Notes under the pieces: model-generated | What the model was told of the DNA's origin: nothing | Seen by the model: only the letters and a program-made list of their open reading frames with translations | Database searches by the model: none | Part shown: piece after piece, positions 8,167 to 17,387 of the stretch | Position numbering within the stretch: position 1 is the first letter of the stretch | Layout of the letters: every line of letters starts with the position of its first letter | Program-made: the position numbers and the translations under genes | Source: Caballeronia megalochromosomata | GTDB lineage: Bacteria > Pseudomonadota > Gammaproteobacteria > Burkholderiales > Burkholderiaceae | Length of the DNA: 56,002 nucleotides | Direction: 5' to 3' | Assembly (NCBI GenBank): GCA_001580565.1 | Contig: LRBF01000176.1 | Span: 1-56,002 of the forward strand

Positions 8167-9344
8167 CGTTGACGTTCTCCGTGCGCTTTCAGCAAGTCCC
8201 GTCCGACGATGAGTTGCTGTACTTCCGTCGCACCCTCATAGATGCGCAGCGCGCGAATCTCGCGATACAGCGACTCGACCGTCACGCCGCTTTTCACACC
8301 TAGGCCGCCCCACAACTGCACGGCGGCGTCGATGACCTGTTGCGCGCCTTCGCTCGCGTGCCACTTCGCCATGGCCGCTTCGCGCGTGACGCTTTCGCCC
8401 TGATCGCGCAGCCACGCGGCGCGATAGACGAGCAGCGCGCTCGTATCGATGGTCAACGCCATCTGCGCGAGCTTGGCCTGCGTGAGCTGGAAATCGCCGA
8501 GCGTGTGGCCGAACATCTTGCGCGATGCGGCGCGATCGAGTCCTTCCTGCATCGCGCGGCGCGCGAAGCCCAGCGACGCGGCCGCAACCGACGTGCGGAA
8601 GATGTCGAGCGTGCGCATCGCGATCTTGAAACCTTCGGCCGGCGCGCCGAGCATCTGGCTGCGCGGCACGCGCGCGTTGTCGAAATGCAGGCGCGCGAGC
8701 GGATGCGGCGCGATCACGTCGATGCGTTCGGCGATCTGCAAGCCCGGCGTGTCGGCGTCCACGATGAACGCACTGATGCCGCGCGAACCCGGTGCTTCTC
8801 CCGTGCGCGCAAACACCACATAGAAGTCCGCGATGCCGCCGTTCGAGATCCAGGTCTTGTCGCCGTTCAATACGTAGGCGTCGCCGTCGATGCGCGCATC
8901 GAGCGACATCGCCGCGACGTCCGATCCTGCTTCGGGCTCGGACAATGCAAACGCCGCCAGTGCCATGCCGTTCGCGACGCGCGGCAAATAGCGCGCCTTC
9001 TGCTCGTCGGTGCCCGCGAGCGAGATCGCGCCGGAGCCGAGCCCCTGCATCGCGAAGGCGAAGTCCGCGAGGCCGTCGTGCTTCGCGAGCGTCTCGCGGA
9101 GAAGACACACGGCGCGCGTATCGATCGACTCGCTCGATGCGCCGTATCGCGTGCCGCCGATGCAATGCCTGAGCCATCCCGCGTCGCCCAGCATGCGCAC
9201 GAGGCGCTTGCACGCCGCGTCGGTATCGGCGTGATCGACGTGCTTCAGATGCGCGTCGGCCCATGCATCGACAGCGTGCGCGAGTTCGCGATGCCGTTCG
9301 TCGAAGAAGGGCCACGCGAGCGCGCTGTGCGGATCGGCGTTCAT
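8163..9344 (-). CDS. acyl-CoA dehydrogenase
   Basis: This 393-residue FAD flavoenzyme shows the two acyl-CoA dehydrogenase signatures, [16 protein letters not shown] near residues 134-149 and a C-terminal [11 protein letters not shown] leading to [13 protein letters not shown]. The Glu in IYEGATE sits where short-chain enzymes place the catalytic base. In this operon it probably introduces a double bond in a ring or ring-opened CoA thioester during beta-oxidation-like steps after dearomatisation of 2-aminobenzoyl-CoA. Electrons would pass to an electron-transfer flavoprotein encoded elsewhere. It directly follows the crotonase gene and overlaps the thioesterase start. The exact substrate is not determinable. 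Confidence 0.9.
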   Translation of the reverse strand: MNADPHSALAWPFFDERHRELAHAVDAWADAHLKHVDHADTDAACKRLVRMLGDAGWLRHCIGGTRYGASSESIDTRAVCLLRETLAKHDGLADFAFAMQGLGSGAISLAGTDEQKARYLPRVANGMALAAFALSEPEAGSDVAAMSLDARIDGDAYVLNGDKTWISNGGIADFYVVFARTGEAPGSRGISAFIVDADTPGLQIAERIDVIAPHPLARLHFDNARVPRSQMLGAPAEGFKIAMRTLDIFRTSVAAASLGFARRAMQEGLDRAASRKMFGHTLGDFQLTQAKLAQMALTIDTSALLVYRAAWLRDQGESVTREAAMAKWHASEGAQQVIDAAVQLWGGLGVKSGVTVESLYREIRALRIYEGATEVQQLIVGRDLLKAHGERQR

Positions 9345-10196
9345 TCAGTCTCCTTCGAACACGGGCCGCGTCTTTGCGGCGAACGCGCGGTAAGCGCGCT
9401 CGAAATCGCGCGTGCTCATGCAGATGGCTTGCGCCTGCGCTTCCGATTCGATTGCTTCGTCGATGCTCATGCTCCATTCCTGATGCAGCATCTTCTTCGT
9501 GATGCCGTGCGCGAAGGTCGGGCCCGCGACGAGTTCGGACGCGAGCTTCGCGGCTTCGTCGAGCAAGGTTTCGGGCGTGCAGAGACGGTTGTAGAAGCCC
9601 CAGTCGTGGCCTTCGTCGCCGCTCGCGGCGCGGCCCGTGAAGAGCAGTTCGGCCGCACGTCCCTGGCCGATGATGCGCGGCAGGATCGAGCACGCGCCCA
9701 TGTCGCAACCCGCGAGGCCGACACGCGCAAACAGGAACGCGAGCTTGCTGCGCGCGGTGCCGAGACGCATGTCGGAGGCCATCGCGAGAATCGCGCCCGC
9801 GCCGGCGCAGACGCCATCGACCGCCGCGACGATCGGCTGCGGGCAATGACGCATCGCCTTGACGAGATCGCCCGTCATACGTGTGAAGAGCAATAGCTCG
9901 GGCATCGGCAGATCGATGAGCGGCGCGATGATCTCATGCACGTCGCCGCCGGAACAGAAGTTGTCGCCCGCGCCGTGAATCACGATCGCTTTCACATCGG
10001 TCGCGTACGCGAGCTGGCGAAACAGGTCGCGCAACTCCGCATACGATTCGAACGTCAGCGGGTTCTTGCGCTCGGGGCGATTCAGCATGATGGTCGCGAC
10101 GCCGCTGGTCACGGACCAGCCGAAGTGCGTCGCGCGATAGCCCGCGAGCGTCGTGCGGTTGCCGGCGAGAAGCGCGTCGGCGGCGGATGAGGTCAT
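9345..10196 (-). CDS. crotonase-fold enzyme with atypical active site
   Basis: This 283-residue protein has the crotonase fold: the oxyanion-hole segment [14 protein letters not shown], then [23 protein letters not shown], and the trimer-helix region [21 protein letters not shown] at 10196 has AAGGAG nine bases upstream, and the longer frame to 10313 overlaps the MarR gene. Hydratases of this fold use two glutamates (GGGCELAM and QPE). By hand alignment, these positions are Ile (GAGAILAM) and Arg (FARVG) here, with an Asp in GCDMG near the spot used by MenB and BadI-type enzymes. Ring-opening hydrolysis of a 2-oxocyclohexane-carbonyl-CoA-like intermediate is therefore as likely as water addition. 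It sits between marR and the acyl-CoA dehydrogenase. Confidence 0.85.
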   Translation of the reverse strand: MTSSAADALLAGNRTTLAGYRATHFGWSVTSGVATIMLNRPERKNPLTFESYAELRDLFRQLAYATDVKAIVIHGAGDNFCSGGDVHEIIAPLIDLPMPELLLFTRMTGDLVKAMRHCPQPIVAAVDGVCAGAGAILAMASDMRLGTARSKLAFLFARVGLAGCDMGACSILPRIIGQGRAAELLFTGRAASGDEGHDWGFYNRLCTPETLLDEAAKLASELVAGPTFAHGITKKMLHQEWSMSIDEAIESEAQAQAICMSTRDFERAYRAFAAKTRPVFEGD

Positions 10197-10207
10197 CGCT
10201 GTCTCCT

Positions 10208-10768
10208 TCAGTCCTTCAATGTGTTCATCAGATGCTGCTTGAGCTTGCCGAGCCGCTGATGTGTCTGCGATTTCTCGTTGAGTTCGAGGCCGCCGAACAT
10301 TTCGACGACCCATTGCTCATGCGCGGTCGCCATCTTGTCGAATGCCGCGCGGCCTTGCGGCGTGAGACGCACGCTGATCGAGCGGCGATCGTTCGGATCG
10401 GTATAGCGCGAGACGAGCCCTTCCTTTTCGAGCTGATCCGTGATGCCCGTCACGTTGCCGCCGGTGACCATCATGCGGCGCGACAACTCGGTCATCTTCA
10501 GGCCTTCCGGATGGCGTTCGAGTTGCGCCATCAGATCGAAGCGCGGCAGCGTCGTATCGAATTCGGTGCGCAGGCGCTTGCGCAATTCGGCTTGCACGAG
10601 GTTCGTCGTCGTCAGCATGCGCAGCCACAGGCGCAGTCCCATGTGGCTGTCGGCGCCGGTGCTCATCTCCAGATCGACGACGTTGTCCGCCGGTTTCTCG
10701 ATGCCCTTGCGCGGCGCTTTCGGTTCCGTCGCGGCAGTCGTTTTCTTGTTGCGTGCGGCGTGGGTCAC
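10208..10768 (-). CDS. MarR-family transcriptional regulator
   Basis: This 186-residue MarR-type repressor has a basic, low-complexity N-terminal tail of about 40 residues before the winged-helix core: [23 protein letters not shown] (recognition region), [18 protein letters not shown] and the wing [17 protein letters not shown]. The start is GTG at 10768, overlapping the SDR stop (GTGA) and preceded by GGTGGAG; the frame open to 10837 runs into the SDR gene. MarR regulators of aromatic-CoA operons usually respond to the CoA thioester. This one lies inside the operon it probably controls, which would give autoregulation through the promoter at 13948-13976. Confidence 0.88.
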   Translation of the reverse strand: MTHAARNKKTTAATEPKAPRKGIEKPADNVVDLEMSTGADSHMGLRLWLRMLTTTNLVQAELRKRLRTEFDTTLPRFDLMAQLERHPEGLKMTELSRRMMVTGGNVTGITDQLEKEGLVSRYTDPNDRRSISVRLTPQGRAAFDKMATAHEQWVVEMFGGLELNEKSQTHQRLGKLKQHLMNTLKD

Positions 10769-11526
10769 GTGACTTCTCCACCTGATACGGAAATGGACTG
10801 CCCGTTCATCGAACCGGAACCCGGCGTGCACAGCCACAGCACGGCGTTGGCGACTTCTTCCGGCTGCACGAAGCGGCGTTGCGGGTTATGGCGCACGAGG
10901 GCATCGCGCGCGTCCTGTTCGCTGCGCGAGGTCTTCGAGATGATCTGATCGAGCGATGCGCGCAGCAGCTCGGTTTCGGTGTAACCGGGGCATACCGCAT
11001 TGACGGTGATGCCTTTCGTCGCGACTTCGGCGGCGAGCGAGCGCGTGAGGCCGATGACGCCGTGCTTGGCCGCGCAATACGCGGCGACATACGCATAGCC
11101 GATCTGCCCAGCCGTGCTCGCGACATTCACGATGCGGCCATAGCCGCGTTCGAGCATCGAAGGCAGCGCGGCGCGCGTGCAGAGGAACACGCCCGTGAGA
11201 TTCACATCGAGCATGCGTTGCCAGAGCGCGGCGTCGGTATGCGTGAAGGGCGCGGCTTGCGCGTGGCCTGCGTTGTTCACGAGGATATCGACCGCACCGG
11301 CGCGAAAGAAAGCTTCGGCGACCGCTGCTTCGTTCGTCACATCGACGCTCACGCATGCGACATCGCCATGAGCGCGCATCGCATCGCGCTGCGCTTCGAG
11401 ACGCGCGATATCGCGGCCCATCAGCGTGATGCGCGCGCCCGCACGTGCGAGCGCTTCCGCGCACGACGCACCGATGCCGCTGCCTCCGCCCGTGATGACC
11501 GCGTGTTTGTCTGCGAGTGCTGTCAT
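10765..11526 (-). CDS. short-chain dehydrogenase/reductase
   Basis: This 253-residue SDR has the Rossmann motif GGGSGIGAS near residues 13-21, NNAG, the catalytic Ser in NVASTAG and YCAAK (Tyr-x-x-x-Lys). It ends with SISVSGGEV. The start is either ATG at 11526 or GTG at 11532; the GTG overlaps the abmA stop, and AAGGAA lies upstream of both. It resembles 3-hydroxyacyl-CoA or ring-hydroxyl dehydrogenases. Lying directly after abmA, it probably oxidises or reduces the hydroxyl/oxo group of the reduced ring CoA thioester in the anthranilate pathway. Cofactor choice cannot be settled by eye: VDVTNEA resembles NAD-type enzymes but MGRD suggests NADP. Confidence 0.85.
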   Translation of the reverse strand: MTALADKHAVITGGGSGIGASCAEALARAGARITLMGRDIARLEAQRDAMRAHGDVACVSVDVTNEAAVAEAFFRAGAVDILVNNAGHAQAAPFTHTDAALWQRMLDVNLTGVFLCTRAALPSMLERGYGRIVNVASTAGQIGYAYVAAYCAAKHGVIGLTRSLAAEVATKGITVNAVCPGYTETELLRASLDQIISKTSRSEQDARDALVRHNPQRRFVQPEEVANAVLWLCTPGSGSMNGQSISVSGGEVT

Positions 11527-11528
11527 GA

Positions 11529-13913
11529 TCACACCGTTCCTTCGGCGCGTTGCGCCCGTTCTTGCGGCGTGAGGCGCGCATTATCGGCGGCGATGGCGCG
11601 CTCGCGCTCCAGATTGCGTTCGAGTTGCGACTTGGCTGCGGCGTATTGCTTCGGCCAAGCGACATCGAAGTAACCTATCTTCGCGGCTTCGTTCAATGTC
11701 CACGATGGATTCGCGAGATGCGGACGCGCCACCGCGCAGAGATCCGCGCGTCCCGCCGCGATGATGCTGTTCACGTGATCCGCTTCCGATATCGCGCCGA
11801 CCGCGATCGTCGCAATGCCCGCTTCGTTGCGGATGCGATCGGCGAACGGCGTCTGGAACATGCGGCCGTACACGGGCTTTTCTTCCTTGCTGACCTGCCC
11901 CGACGAGACGTCGATCATGTCCGCACCCGCCGCCTTGAACGCGCGAGCGATCTCGACTGCATCGTCGGGCGTCGTACCGCCATCGACCCAATCGTGCGCG
12001 GAGATGCGAACGGACATCGGCTTGTCTTGCGGCCATGCCGCACGCATCGCCTTGAACACTTCGAGCGGGTAGCGCAGACGATTGTCTAGCGAGCCGCCGT
12101 ATTCGTCGCTGCGATGATTCGTCAGCGGCGACAGAAAGCTCGACAGGAAATAGCCGTGCGCGCAATGCAGTTCGAGCCAGTCGAAGCCCGCAAGGGCCGC
12201 CATTTCGGTGGCGCGCACGAATTGCGCTTCGATCTCGCGGAGTTCTTCATGCGACGCCTCGCGCGACCATTGGCTCACGCCTTGCAGATACTGTTGCGGT
12301 GAGGCGGACACGAGCGGCCAGTTGCCATCGGCAAGCGGCTGATCGATGCCTTCCCAGCTCACGCGCGTCGATGCCTTCGCGCCCGCATGGCCGAGCTGCA
12401 TGCCGATCTTCGCATCCGATTGCGCATGCACGAAATCGACGATGCGCGTCCACGCGGCCAGATGCGCCGGCGCGTACATGCCGGGACATCCCGGCGTGAT
12501 GCGCGCTTCGGGCGACACGCACGTCATCTCCGTCATCACGAGCGCGGCGCCGCCCATCGCACGCGCGCCGAGATGCATCAGGTGATAGTCGCCCGCGATG
12601 CCGTCGACGGCGGAGTACTGCGCCATCGGCGATACGACGACGCGATTCTTCAGCGTGACGCCGCGCAGGCTGAACGGCGTGAACATCGGCGGAACCGGGC
12701 GTTGCTGTTCCTTGCGCGCGATTCCCGTGCGCCCCGCGAGCCAGTCTTCGAACGAGGCGAGATAGTGCGCATCGCGTTCGCGCAGGTTTTCATGCGAGAT
12801 GCGCTGCGAGCGCGTGAGCAGCGAATACGCGAACTGCTCCGGTTCGAACGACGCGTATCTGTCCACATGCTCGAACCATTCCGTCGAATTGCGCGCGGCA
12901 TTCTGGATGCGCAGTACATCGACGCTGCGCACCTGCGTGTAATGCGCGAGCGCGCCTTCGAGATCGCCGTGCTGTTTCGCAAAAGCGGTGTCGATGCTGT
13001 TCGCGAGTTCGATCGAGTCTTCCAGCGCGAGCTTCGTACCCGAGCCGATGGAAAAGTGCGCCGTATGCGCGGCATCGCCCATCAGCACGATGGGCGTGCG
13101 CTTGCCGTTCGCGCCATCACGCCAATGCACCCATTCGCGATTCACCACGCGCGGAAAGCGAATCCATTGCGCGGAGCCGCGCAAGTGCGTGGCGTTGGAG
13201 ATCAGCGCGTGGCCGTCGAGATACTTTGCGAAGAGCTTTTCACAAAAAGCGATGCCGTCTTCCTTGCTCATGTCGGCGAGGCCGGCCGCGCGCCATACGC
13301 GTTCGGGCGCTTCGACGATGAACGTGGACGTGCTTTCATCGAAACGATATGCATGCGCCTGAAACCAGCCCCATTCGGTCTTTTCGAACGCAAACGTGAA
13401 GGCGTCGAAGCACTTGTTCGTGCCGAGCCACACGAAGCGGCAATCGCGCAGATCGATGTCGGGTTGATACGTCGATGCGTATTTCTGGCGGATCGCGCTG
13501 TTTGCGCCATCGCTCGCGATGATGAGATCGGCGTCGTAGTCGTCGTCGTTCAGGACGTGTGTTTCGAAGACGAGCTTCACACCGAGTTCTTCGCAACGCG
13601 CCTGCAGGATATTCAGCAGACGTTTGCGGCCGATGCCGCAGAAGCCGTGACCCGACGAGCGGATCGCGCGGCCGTTGATGTGAACTTCGATGTCGTCCCA
13701 GTGATTGAAAGCGTCGAGGATGGCGCCGGCGCTTTGCGGGTCCGCCGCGCGCAGGTTGCCGAGCGTCTGGTCGGAGAAGACGACGCCCCATCCGAAGGTG
13801 TCGTACGGGCGGTTGCGCTCGACCACGGTGATCTCGTAGTCAGGGTGGCGATGCTTCATCAAAAGCCCGAAATACAGGCCCGCCGGGCCTCCGCCGATGC
13901 AGACGATGCGCAT
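11529..13913 (-). CDS. abmA: 2-aminobenzoyl-CoA monooxygenase/reductase
   Basis: This 794-residue two-domain flavoprotein is the key enzyme of the hybrid pathway. Residues 1 to about 395 form a PHBH-like FAD monooxygenase ([13 protein letters not shown] at the N-terminus, then [21 protein letters not shown]). Residues from about 405 form an old-yellow-enzyme FMN domain ([30 protein letters not shown], then [18 protein letters not shown]). It hydroxylates and then reduces the ring of 2-aminobenzoyl-CoA, giving a non-aromatic 2-amino-5-oxocyclohexene carbonyl-CoA. Proteins of this architecture are often annotated as bifunctional salicylyl-CoA 5-hydroxylase/oxidoreductase, so salicylyl-CoA is the alternative substrate. 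GGAG lies 10 bases before ATG 13913, and a strong promoter precedes it. Confidence 0.9.
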   Translation of the reverse strand: MRIVCIGGGPAGLYFGLLMKHRHPDYEITVVERNRPYDTFGWGVVFSDQTLGNLRAADPQSAGAILDAFNHWDDIEVHINGRAIRSSGHGFCGIGRKRLLNILQARCEELGVKLVFETHVLNDDDYDADLIIASDGANSAIRQKYASTYQPDIDLRDCRFVWLGTNKCFDAFTFAFEKTEWGWFQAHAYRFDESTSTFIVEAPERVWRAAGLADMSKEDGIAFCEKLFAKYLDGHALISNATHLRGSAQWIRFPRVVNREWVHWRDGANGKRTPIVLMGDAAHTAHFSIGSGTKLALEDSIELANSIDTAFAKQHGDLEGALAHYTQVRSVDVLRIQNAARNSTEWFEHVDRYASFEPEQFAYSLLTRSQRISHENLRERDAHYLASFEDWLAGRTGIARKEQQRPVPPMFTPFSLRGVTLKNRVVVSPMAQYSAVDGIAGDYHLMHLGARAMGGAALVMTEMTCVSPEARITPGCPGMYAPAHLAAWTRIVDFVHAQSDAKIGMQLGHAGAKASTRVSWEGIDQPLADGNWPLVSASPQQYLQGVSQWSREASHEELREIEAQFVRATEMAALAGFDWLELHCAHGYFLSSFLSPLTNHRSDEYGGSLDNRLRYPLEVFKAMRAAWPQDKPMSVRISAHDWVDGGTTPDDAVEIARAFKAAGADMIDVSSGQVSKEEKPVYGRMFQTPFADRIRNEAGIATIAVGAISEADHVNSIIAAGRADLCAVARPHLANPSWTLNEAAKIGYFDVAWPKQYAAAKSQLERNLERERAIAADNARLTPQERAQRAEGTV

Positions 13914-13947
13914 GCTTGCTCTCCGACCAGTGTCTCCTCAAGTCGAT

Positions 13948-13976
13948 AATTTAGATTTAGATAGTTTAGATGTCAA
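13948..13976 (-). promoter_or_regulatory. sigma-70 promoter and putative MarR operator of the anthranilate operon
   Basis: On the minus strand there is a perfect -35 TTGACA (13976-13971), a 17-base spacer and TAAATT as -10 (13953-13948), about 35 bases before the abmA start. The spacer holds the heptamer ATCTAAA twice and a shorter CTAAAT copy overlaps the -10. A repressor bound there would block RNA polymerase, so this is the natural operator for the MarR protein encoded in the operon. The promoter call is seen directly; the repressor link is inferred. Confidence 0.7.
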
Positions 13977-14018
13977 GTAAATCGTGATCGAACGGGCGTT
14001 CGCCCGCTGGCTGATTCG

Positions 14019-14462
14019 TTATTTGTGCGCGCTCTGAGCGACGGCCGCCCGCAAGGCGAGTAAGTAGCTCTCGAGACCAAAGCCGCATATCTGCCCGGCG
14101 ACCACTTCCGCGAACACGGAGTGATGCCTGAATGGCTCGCGCGCGTGGATGTTCGACATGTGCACCTCCACGATCGGGCACGTGAGAATCGCCAGCGCGT
14201 CGCGGATGCCGTAGCTGTAGTGCGTCCACGCTCCGGCGTTGATCAGCACGGCGTCGCAGCGCTCCTCGAAAGCGCGATGAATGCGCTCGCACATTGCCCC
14301 TTCGCTGTTCGTCTGAAACGATTCCACCTGCACGCCGAGTTCGGCGCCGAGCGCCTGCAAACGGGCGTCGATTTCAGCGAGCGTGATCGTCCCGTACTGC
14401 ACCGGATCGCGCTTGCCGAACATGTTGTGATTGATGCCGTGAAGCATCAGGATGTTTTTCAT
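14019..14462 (-). CDS. aroQ: type II 3-dehydroquinate dehydratase
   Basis: This 147-residue dodecameric-type dehydroquinase has all main landmarks. R18 and Y23 in FGKRDPVQYG are the catalytic loop pair. INAGAWTHYS holds the substrate Asn, and VEVHMSNIHAREPFRHHS has the catalytic His and substrate arginine. Two positions differ from housekeeping enzymes: the usual NGPNLN near the start is HGINHN, and INPGAYTH is INAGAWTH. ATG at 14462 follows GGAGCGAC; the upstream ATG at 14474 is less well placed. It is the last gene of a six-gene catabolic-looking operon, so it probably converts dehydroquinate (or an analogue) to dehydroshikimate for breakdown rather than biosynthesis. Confidence 0.88.
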   Translation of the reverse strand: MKNILMLHGINHNMFGKRDPVQYGTITLAEIDARLQALGAELGVQVESFQTNSEGAMCERIHRAFEERCDAVLINAGAWTHYSYGIRDALAILTCPIVEVHMSNIHAREPFRHHSVFAEVVAGQICGFGLESYLLALRAAVAQSAHK

Positions 14463-14481
14463 GTGTCGCTCCATCGCGCGT

Positions 14482-15315
14482 TTAGTCCAGTGGCACCGTG
14501 AGTCGATCGATCACCGCCCGCGTCGCGGGCCGCACGCCGCGCCACCAGTCGAACGCTTCCGCCGCCTGTTCCACGAGCATGCCCACGCCGTCCGCGATGC
14601 TTCGCACGCCCGCGTTGCGCGCGAGGCGCAGAAAGGGTGTCAGGCCTTTGCCGTAAGCGAGTTCATAGGCCGCGCCTTCAGGGCTGAAGACGCTCGGCGG
14701 CACGGGCGGCAGATCGCCCGTGAGGCTGGCCGAGGTCGCGTTGACCACCAGATCGAAGCGCCCCATGGCTTCGAGATCGCCATAGCCGCAAGCGGAAATC
14801 GGACCGCGTGCGCTGACCTGCGCCGCGAGCGCGCGCCCTTTGACGATGTCGCGATTCGCGAGGATCAACTCGGCCGGCCGAGCGGACAGGAAGGGCAGCA
14901 GCGCGCCCCGCACGGCGCCGCCCGCGCCGAGTATCAGAACCCGCTTGCCGGCCATCGGCAGGCCGAGATTGACTTCGATATCGCGCACGAGTCCGATGCC
15001 GTCGAAATTTTCGGCGACGATCCGCCCGTTCTCGAACTTCATCGCGTTGACGGCGCCCGCGAGCTCCGCGCGCTCGCTGCGCTCGTCGGCCATGGCGAAA
15101 GCCTTGAGCTTGAAGGGCGCCGTGACGTTCATTCCCTTGCCGCCGTCCGCAGCGAATGCGCGCACGGTTTCGGCAAAGGCCTGCTCGGGTTCCAGCGGTC
15201 CTTCGATGGCCACGTACGCCATGTCCTGCTGCGTCTCCCCCGCAAAGATCCCGTGGATCAGGGGAGACTTGGTGTGTCCGATCGGATTGCCGATCACCGC
15301 GTATTGGTCCGTCAT
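14482..15315 (-). CDS. aroE: shikimate/quinate dehydrogenase
   Basis: This 277-residue NAD(P)-dependent shikimate dehydrogenase family member reads YAVIGNPIGHTKSPLIH at the substrate lip (Thr replacing the first Ser), GMNVTAPFK with catalytic Lys69, and AENFDGIGLV with Asp105, both needed for shikimate binding. The nucleotide site is LILGAGGAVRGAL, followed by LILANRDIVKG. Two adjacent ATG codons occur at 15318 and 15315; TGAGG spacing favours 15315, and the frame to 15591 lies inside the CoA-transferase gene. It sits 19 bases before aroQ and 7 bases after the CoA-transferase. The Asn-Arg pattern after the second beta strand resembles NADP-type AroE, but cofactor and direction are uncertain. 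Confidence 0.87.
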   Translation of the reverse strand: MTDQYAVIGNPIGHTKSPLIHGIFAGETQQDMAYVAIEGPLEPEQAFAETVRAFAADGGKGMNVTAPFKLKAFAMADERSERAELAGAVNAMKFENGRIVAENFDGIGLVRDIEVNLGLPMAGKRVLILGAGGAVRGALLPFLSARPAELILANRDIVKGRALAAQVSARGPISACGYGDLEAMGRFDLVVNATSASLTGDLPPVPPSVFSPEGAAYELAYGKGLTPFLRLARNAGVRSIADGVGMLVEQAAEAFDWWRGVRPATRAVIDRLTVPLD

Positions 15316-15322
15316 CATGGCC

Positions 15323-16534
15323 TCATTTCGAAAACAGAACGCCTTCGGTCTGCATGGCGTCGATCTCGGCAGGACCGAAGCCCAGCGACTGCGCCACTTC
15401 CGCGTTGTGCTGACCGAGGTCGGGCCCGACTTGACGAATCGTCGTGTCGCAGTCGGAGAAGCGAAACGGCAGATTCGGAAGGCGCAGCGTCCCGAAGCGC
15501 GGATGCTGCTGCTCGACCACCATGCCGCGAGCGATGATCTGCGGATCGGCGAGTACTTCGTCGATGCGCTGCACCTTGGCGCAGGGCACATCGACGCTGT
15601 CGAGCAGTTCGAGCACCTGCGCGACCGGCCGCGCCGCTACCCAGGGCTTCACGACCGCGAGGATTTCCACGCGATTGGCATTGCGCCCGTTGAGGCTGTG
15701 GAAGCGCGCGTCGGCACCGAAACCTTCAGGTCCGCCGTGCGCTTCGACGAGCGCGGCAAAGCGCTTCCACGCGTCGTCCACTTGCGCGGCGATGACGAGA
15801 TCCGCGTCGGCCGCACGGAAGACGCCATAGAGCGTCGACGTGGGCATGTCGTGGCCCGTCTGTTCGGGGAGGATGCCCTGCATCGTGTAGCACTGCACCG
15901 CATATTCGTGCATCGACACCAGCGTGTCATAGAGCGCCATGTCGATGTGCTGGCCCCGGCCGCTCGTTACGCGACCGAGCAGCGCGGCGTTGATCGCGGC
16001 GACCGCGTGGATGCCGGTGTACATGTCGCCGAGCGAGATGCGCATCAGCGGCGGCGGCGAACCGGGCTCGCCGATCATCTGCATGATGCCGCTCTTCGCT
16101 TCGGCGATCAGGCCGAAGCCCGCGCGATGCGCATCCGGCCCGGTGTGTCCATACGCTGAGATCGAGCAATAGACGAGGCGCGGATTGCGCGCCGAGAGCG
16201 CTTCGTATCCGAGACCGAGTTTGTCGAGCGCGCCGGGCCGGTAGTTCTCGATGAACACGTCCGCCGAGTCGCACAGACGCTGCATGAATTCCTTGCCGCG
16301 CGGATCTTTCATGTTGACGCTCACGCCGCGCTTGCCCATGTTGAGCTGCAGGAAGTAGGCGCTTTGCTGGTCGTCGAGCACGGTGGCATGCTGCCGCCCG
16401 GCGTCGCCGCTGCCGGGACGCTCGACCTTGATGACTTCCGCGCCGAGCGCCGCGAGACAGCGTCCCACATACGGGCCGGCGAGAAAGTGGCTGTAGTCGA
16501 CGACGCGCATTCCTTCGAGTGGACGGGCCTGCAT
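15323..16534 (-). CDS. CaiB/BaiF family (class III) CoA-transferase
   Basis: This 403-residue class III CoA-transferase shows the family start LEGMRVVDYSHFLAGPY, the CoA-binding region IKVERPGSGD, NMGKRGVSVNMKDPRGK, and the nucleophile Asp170 in ISLGDMYTGIHA. It moves CoA between carboxylic acids through an aspartyl-CoA anhydride, with no ATP. Its ATG overlaps the MaoC stop, so the two are translationally coupled. A CaiB transferase with a MaoC hydratase is the arrangement used for C4/C5 dicarboxylates such as mesaconate, itaconate or citramalate, but pairing these with aroE and aroQ is unusual. The substrate is not known. Confidence 0.88.
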   Translation of the reverse strand: MQARPLEGMRVVDYSHFLAGPYVGRCLAALGAEVIKVERPGSGDAGRQHATVLDDQQSAYFLQLNMGKRGVSVNMKDPRGKEFMQRLCDSADVFIENYRPGALDKLGLGYEALSARNPRLVYCSISAYGHTGPDAHRAGFGLIAEAKSGIMQMIGEPGSPPPLMRISLGDMYTGIHAVAAINAALLGRVTSGRGQHIDMALYDTLVSMHEYAVQCYTMQGILPEQTGHDMPTSTLYGVFRAADADLVIAAQVDDAWKRFAALVEAHGGPEGFGADARFHSLNGRNANRVEILAVVKPWVAARPVAQVLELLDSVDVPCAKVQRIDEVLADPQIIARGMVVEQQHPRFGTLRLPNLPFRFSDCDTTIRQVGPDLGQHNAEVAQSLGFGPAEIDAMQTEGVLFSK

Positions 16535-16992
16535 CAGAACGCTCCCGGACGGCGCGGCACCATCAGGCGATGCTCACCGCGCTGGACGATCTGGCCGTCC
16601 TGGTTGATCAGTTCGGATGGCAACACGACAATGCCCCAGTCCGGGCGGCTCTTGCTCGCGCGCATTGCGCCGACGCGGAACTTCACATGCAGCACGTCGT
16701 TGACCTTGATCGGCAGCAGGAAGTCCCACGTCCAGCCGAGCGACATGCCCGGCAGGAAGCGGTACTCGCTCTGCGTCTTGAGCCCGTCCGCGATCGACAA
16801 GCCGAACAGCCCATGCGCGACGATCGAACCGAAGTGGCTGGCGTTGGCGTAGTCCTCATCGACGTGTACAGGCGTGTGGTCGCCCGTGAGGTCGGCATAG
16901 GCCAGGATGCGTTGCTTGGTGACCGTGTAGGTCGGGCTCAGGCATTCGTCGCCTTCGCGGGCGTCGTCCCAGTATTTCTCGATGATCGTCAT
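16534..16992 (-). CDS. MaoC-like hydratase/dehydratase
   Basis: This 152-residue single-hotdog enzyme has the R-hydratase motif YADLTGDHTPVHVDEDYA, with the catalytic Asp and His, then FGSIVAHGLFGLS. It should hydrate an enoyl-CoA or dehydrate a hydroxyacyl-CoA. ATG at 16992 follows GGAGGCG; the frame continuing to 17169 lies inside the VOC gene and is rejected. It sits between the VOC gene and the CoA-transferase, with a four-base start-stop overlap with the latter. Mesaconyl-CoA hydratase-type enzymes of this family work with CaiB transferases, the best context clue to its job. Confidence 0.87.
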   Translation of the reverse strand: MTIIEKYWDDAREGDECLSPTYTVTKQRILAYADLTGDHTPVHVDEDYANASHFGSIVAHGLFGLSIADGLKTQSEYRFLPGMSLGWTWDFLLPIKVNDVLHVKFRVGAMRASKSRPDWGIVVLPSELINQDGQIVQRGEHRLMVPRRPGAF

Positions 16993-16994
16993 GC

Positions 16995-17387
16995 TCACGC
17001 CTCCGCGCGTGGGTTGATCGCCAGCGCCTGCGTGACGCATGCGGCGGGTTTCGCCTGAATCAGCTCGACTGCGAGACCGTCCGGCAGGCGCAGCCAGTTG
17101 CGTCCCTGCGGCATCTCGGTGACATCGAATGCCTGCGCTGCGGCGAGCGCGGCTTCGAGGTCTTCGCACATCACACCCAGATGCGCGAGCCGGCCTTCGG
17201 GCGCTTCGTGATGCGGGGCGTGGATGAATTGCAGGCCGCCGAGTGTCCAGTACTGACGCGGCGCGTCGAGCGTCCCGTCTACTTCGCGCATGGTCATGCC
17301 GAGTACTTCTTCGAAAAAGCGAATGTGCCAGTGGACGTCCTTCACCCAGATCGCGACGTGTTCCAGATACGCTTTGGAGCCGCTCAT
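16995..17387 (-). CDS. VOC/glyoxalase-fold protein
   Basis: This 130-residue vicinal-oxygen-chelate protein has two beta-alpha-beta-beta-beta modules. Likely metal ligands are His in LEHVAIWV near residue 9, His in LQFIHAP, and Glu near the end in AVELIQ. The family includes epimerases, dioxygenases and lyases, so the reaction cannot be named; methylmalonyl-CoA-epimerase-like or ring-cleaving activity would both suit the CoA and dehydroshikimate setting. ATG at 17387 is preceded by AAGGAG and overlaps the stop of the PanE-like gene. Most annotations would call it glyoxalase. Confidence 0.82.
   Translation of the reverse strand: MSGSKAYLEHVAIWVKDVHWHIRFFEEVLGMTMREVDGTLDAPRQYWTLGGLQFIHAPHHEAPEGRLAHLGVMCEDLEAALAAAQAFDVTEMPQGRNWLRLPDGLAVELIQAKPAACVTQALAINPRAEA

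Noticed and set aside
8340..9896. Long plus-strand open frame opposite the acyl-CoA dehydrogenase and crotonase genes
   Set aside because: Composition and lack of motifs mark it as antisense noise; the minus strand has clear catalytic motifs.
12387..13949. Long open frame of about 520 codons on the plus strand opposite abmA
   Set aside because: Antisense shadow of a confident gene in high-GC DNA; very rich in Arg, Ala and His with no domain.
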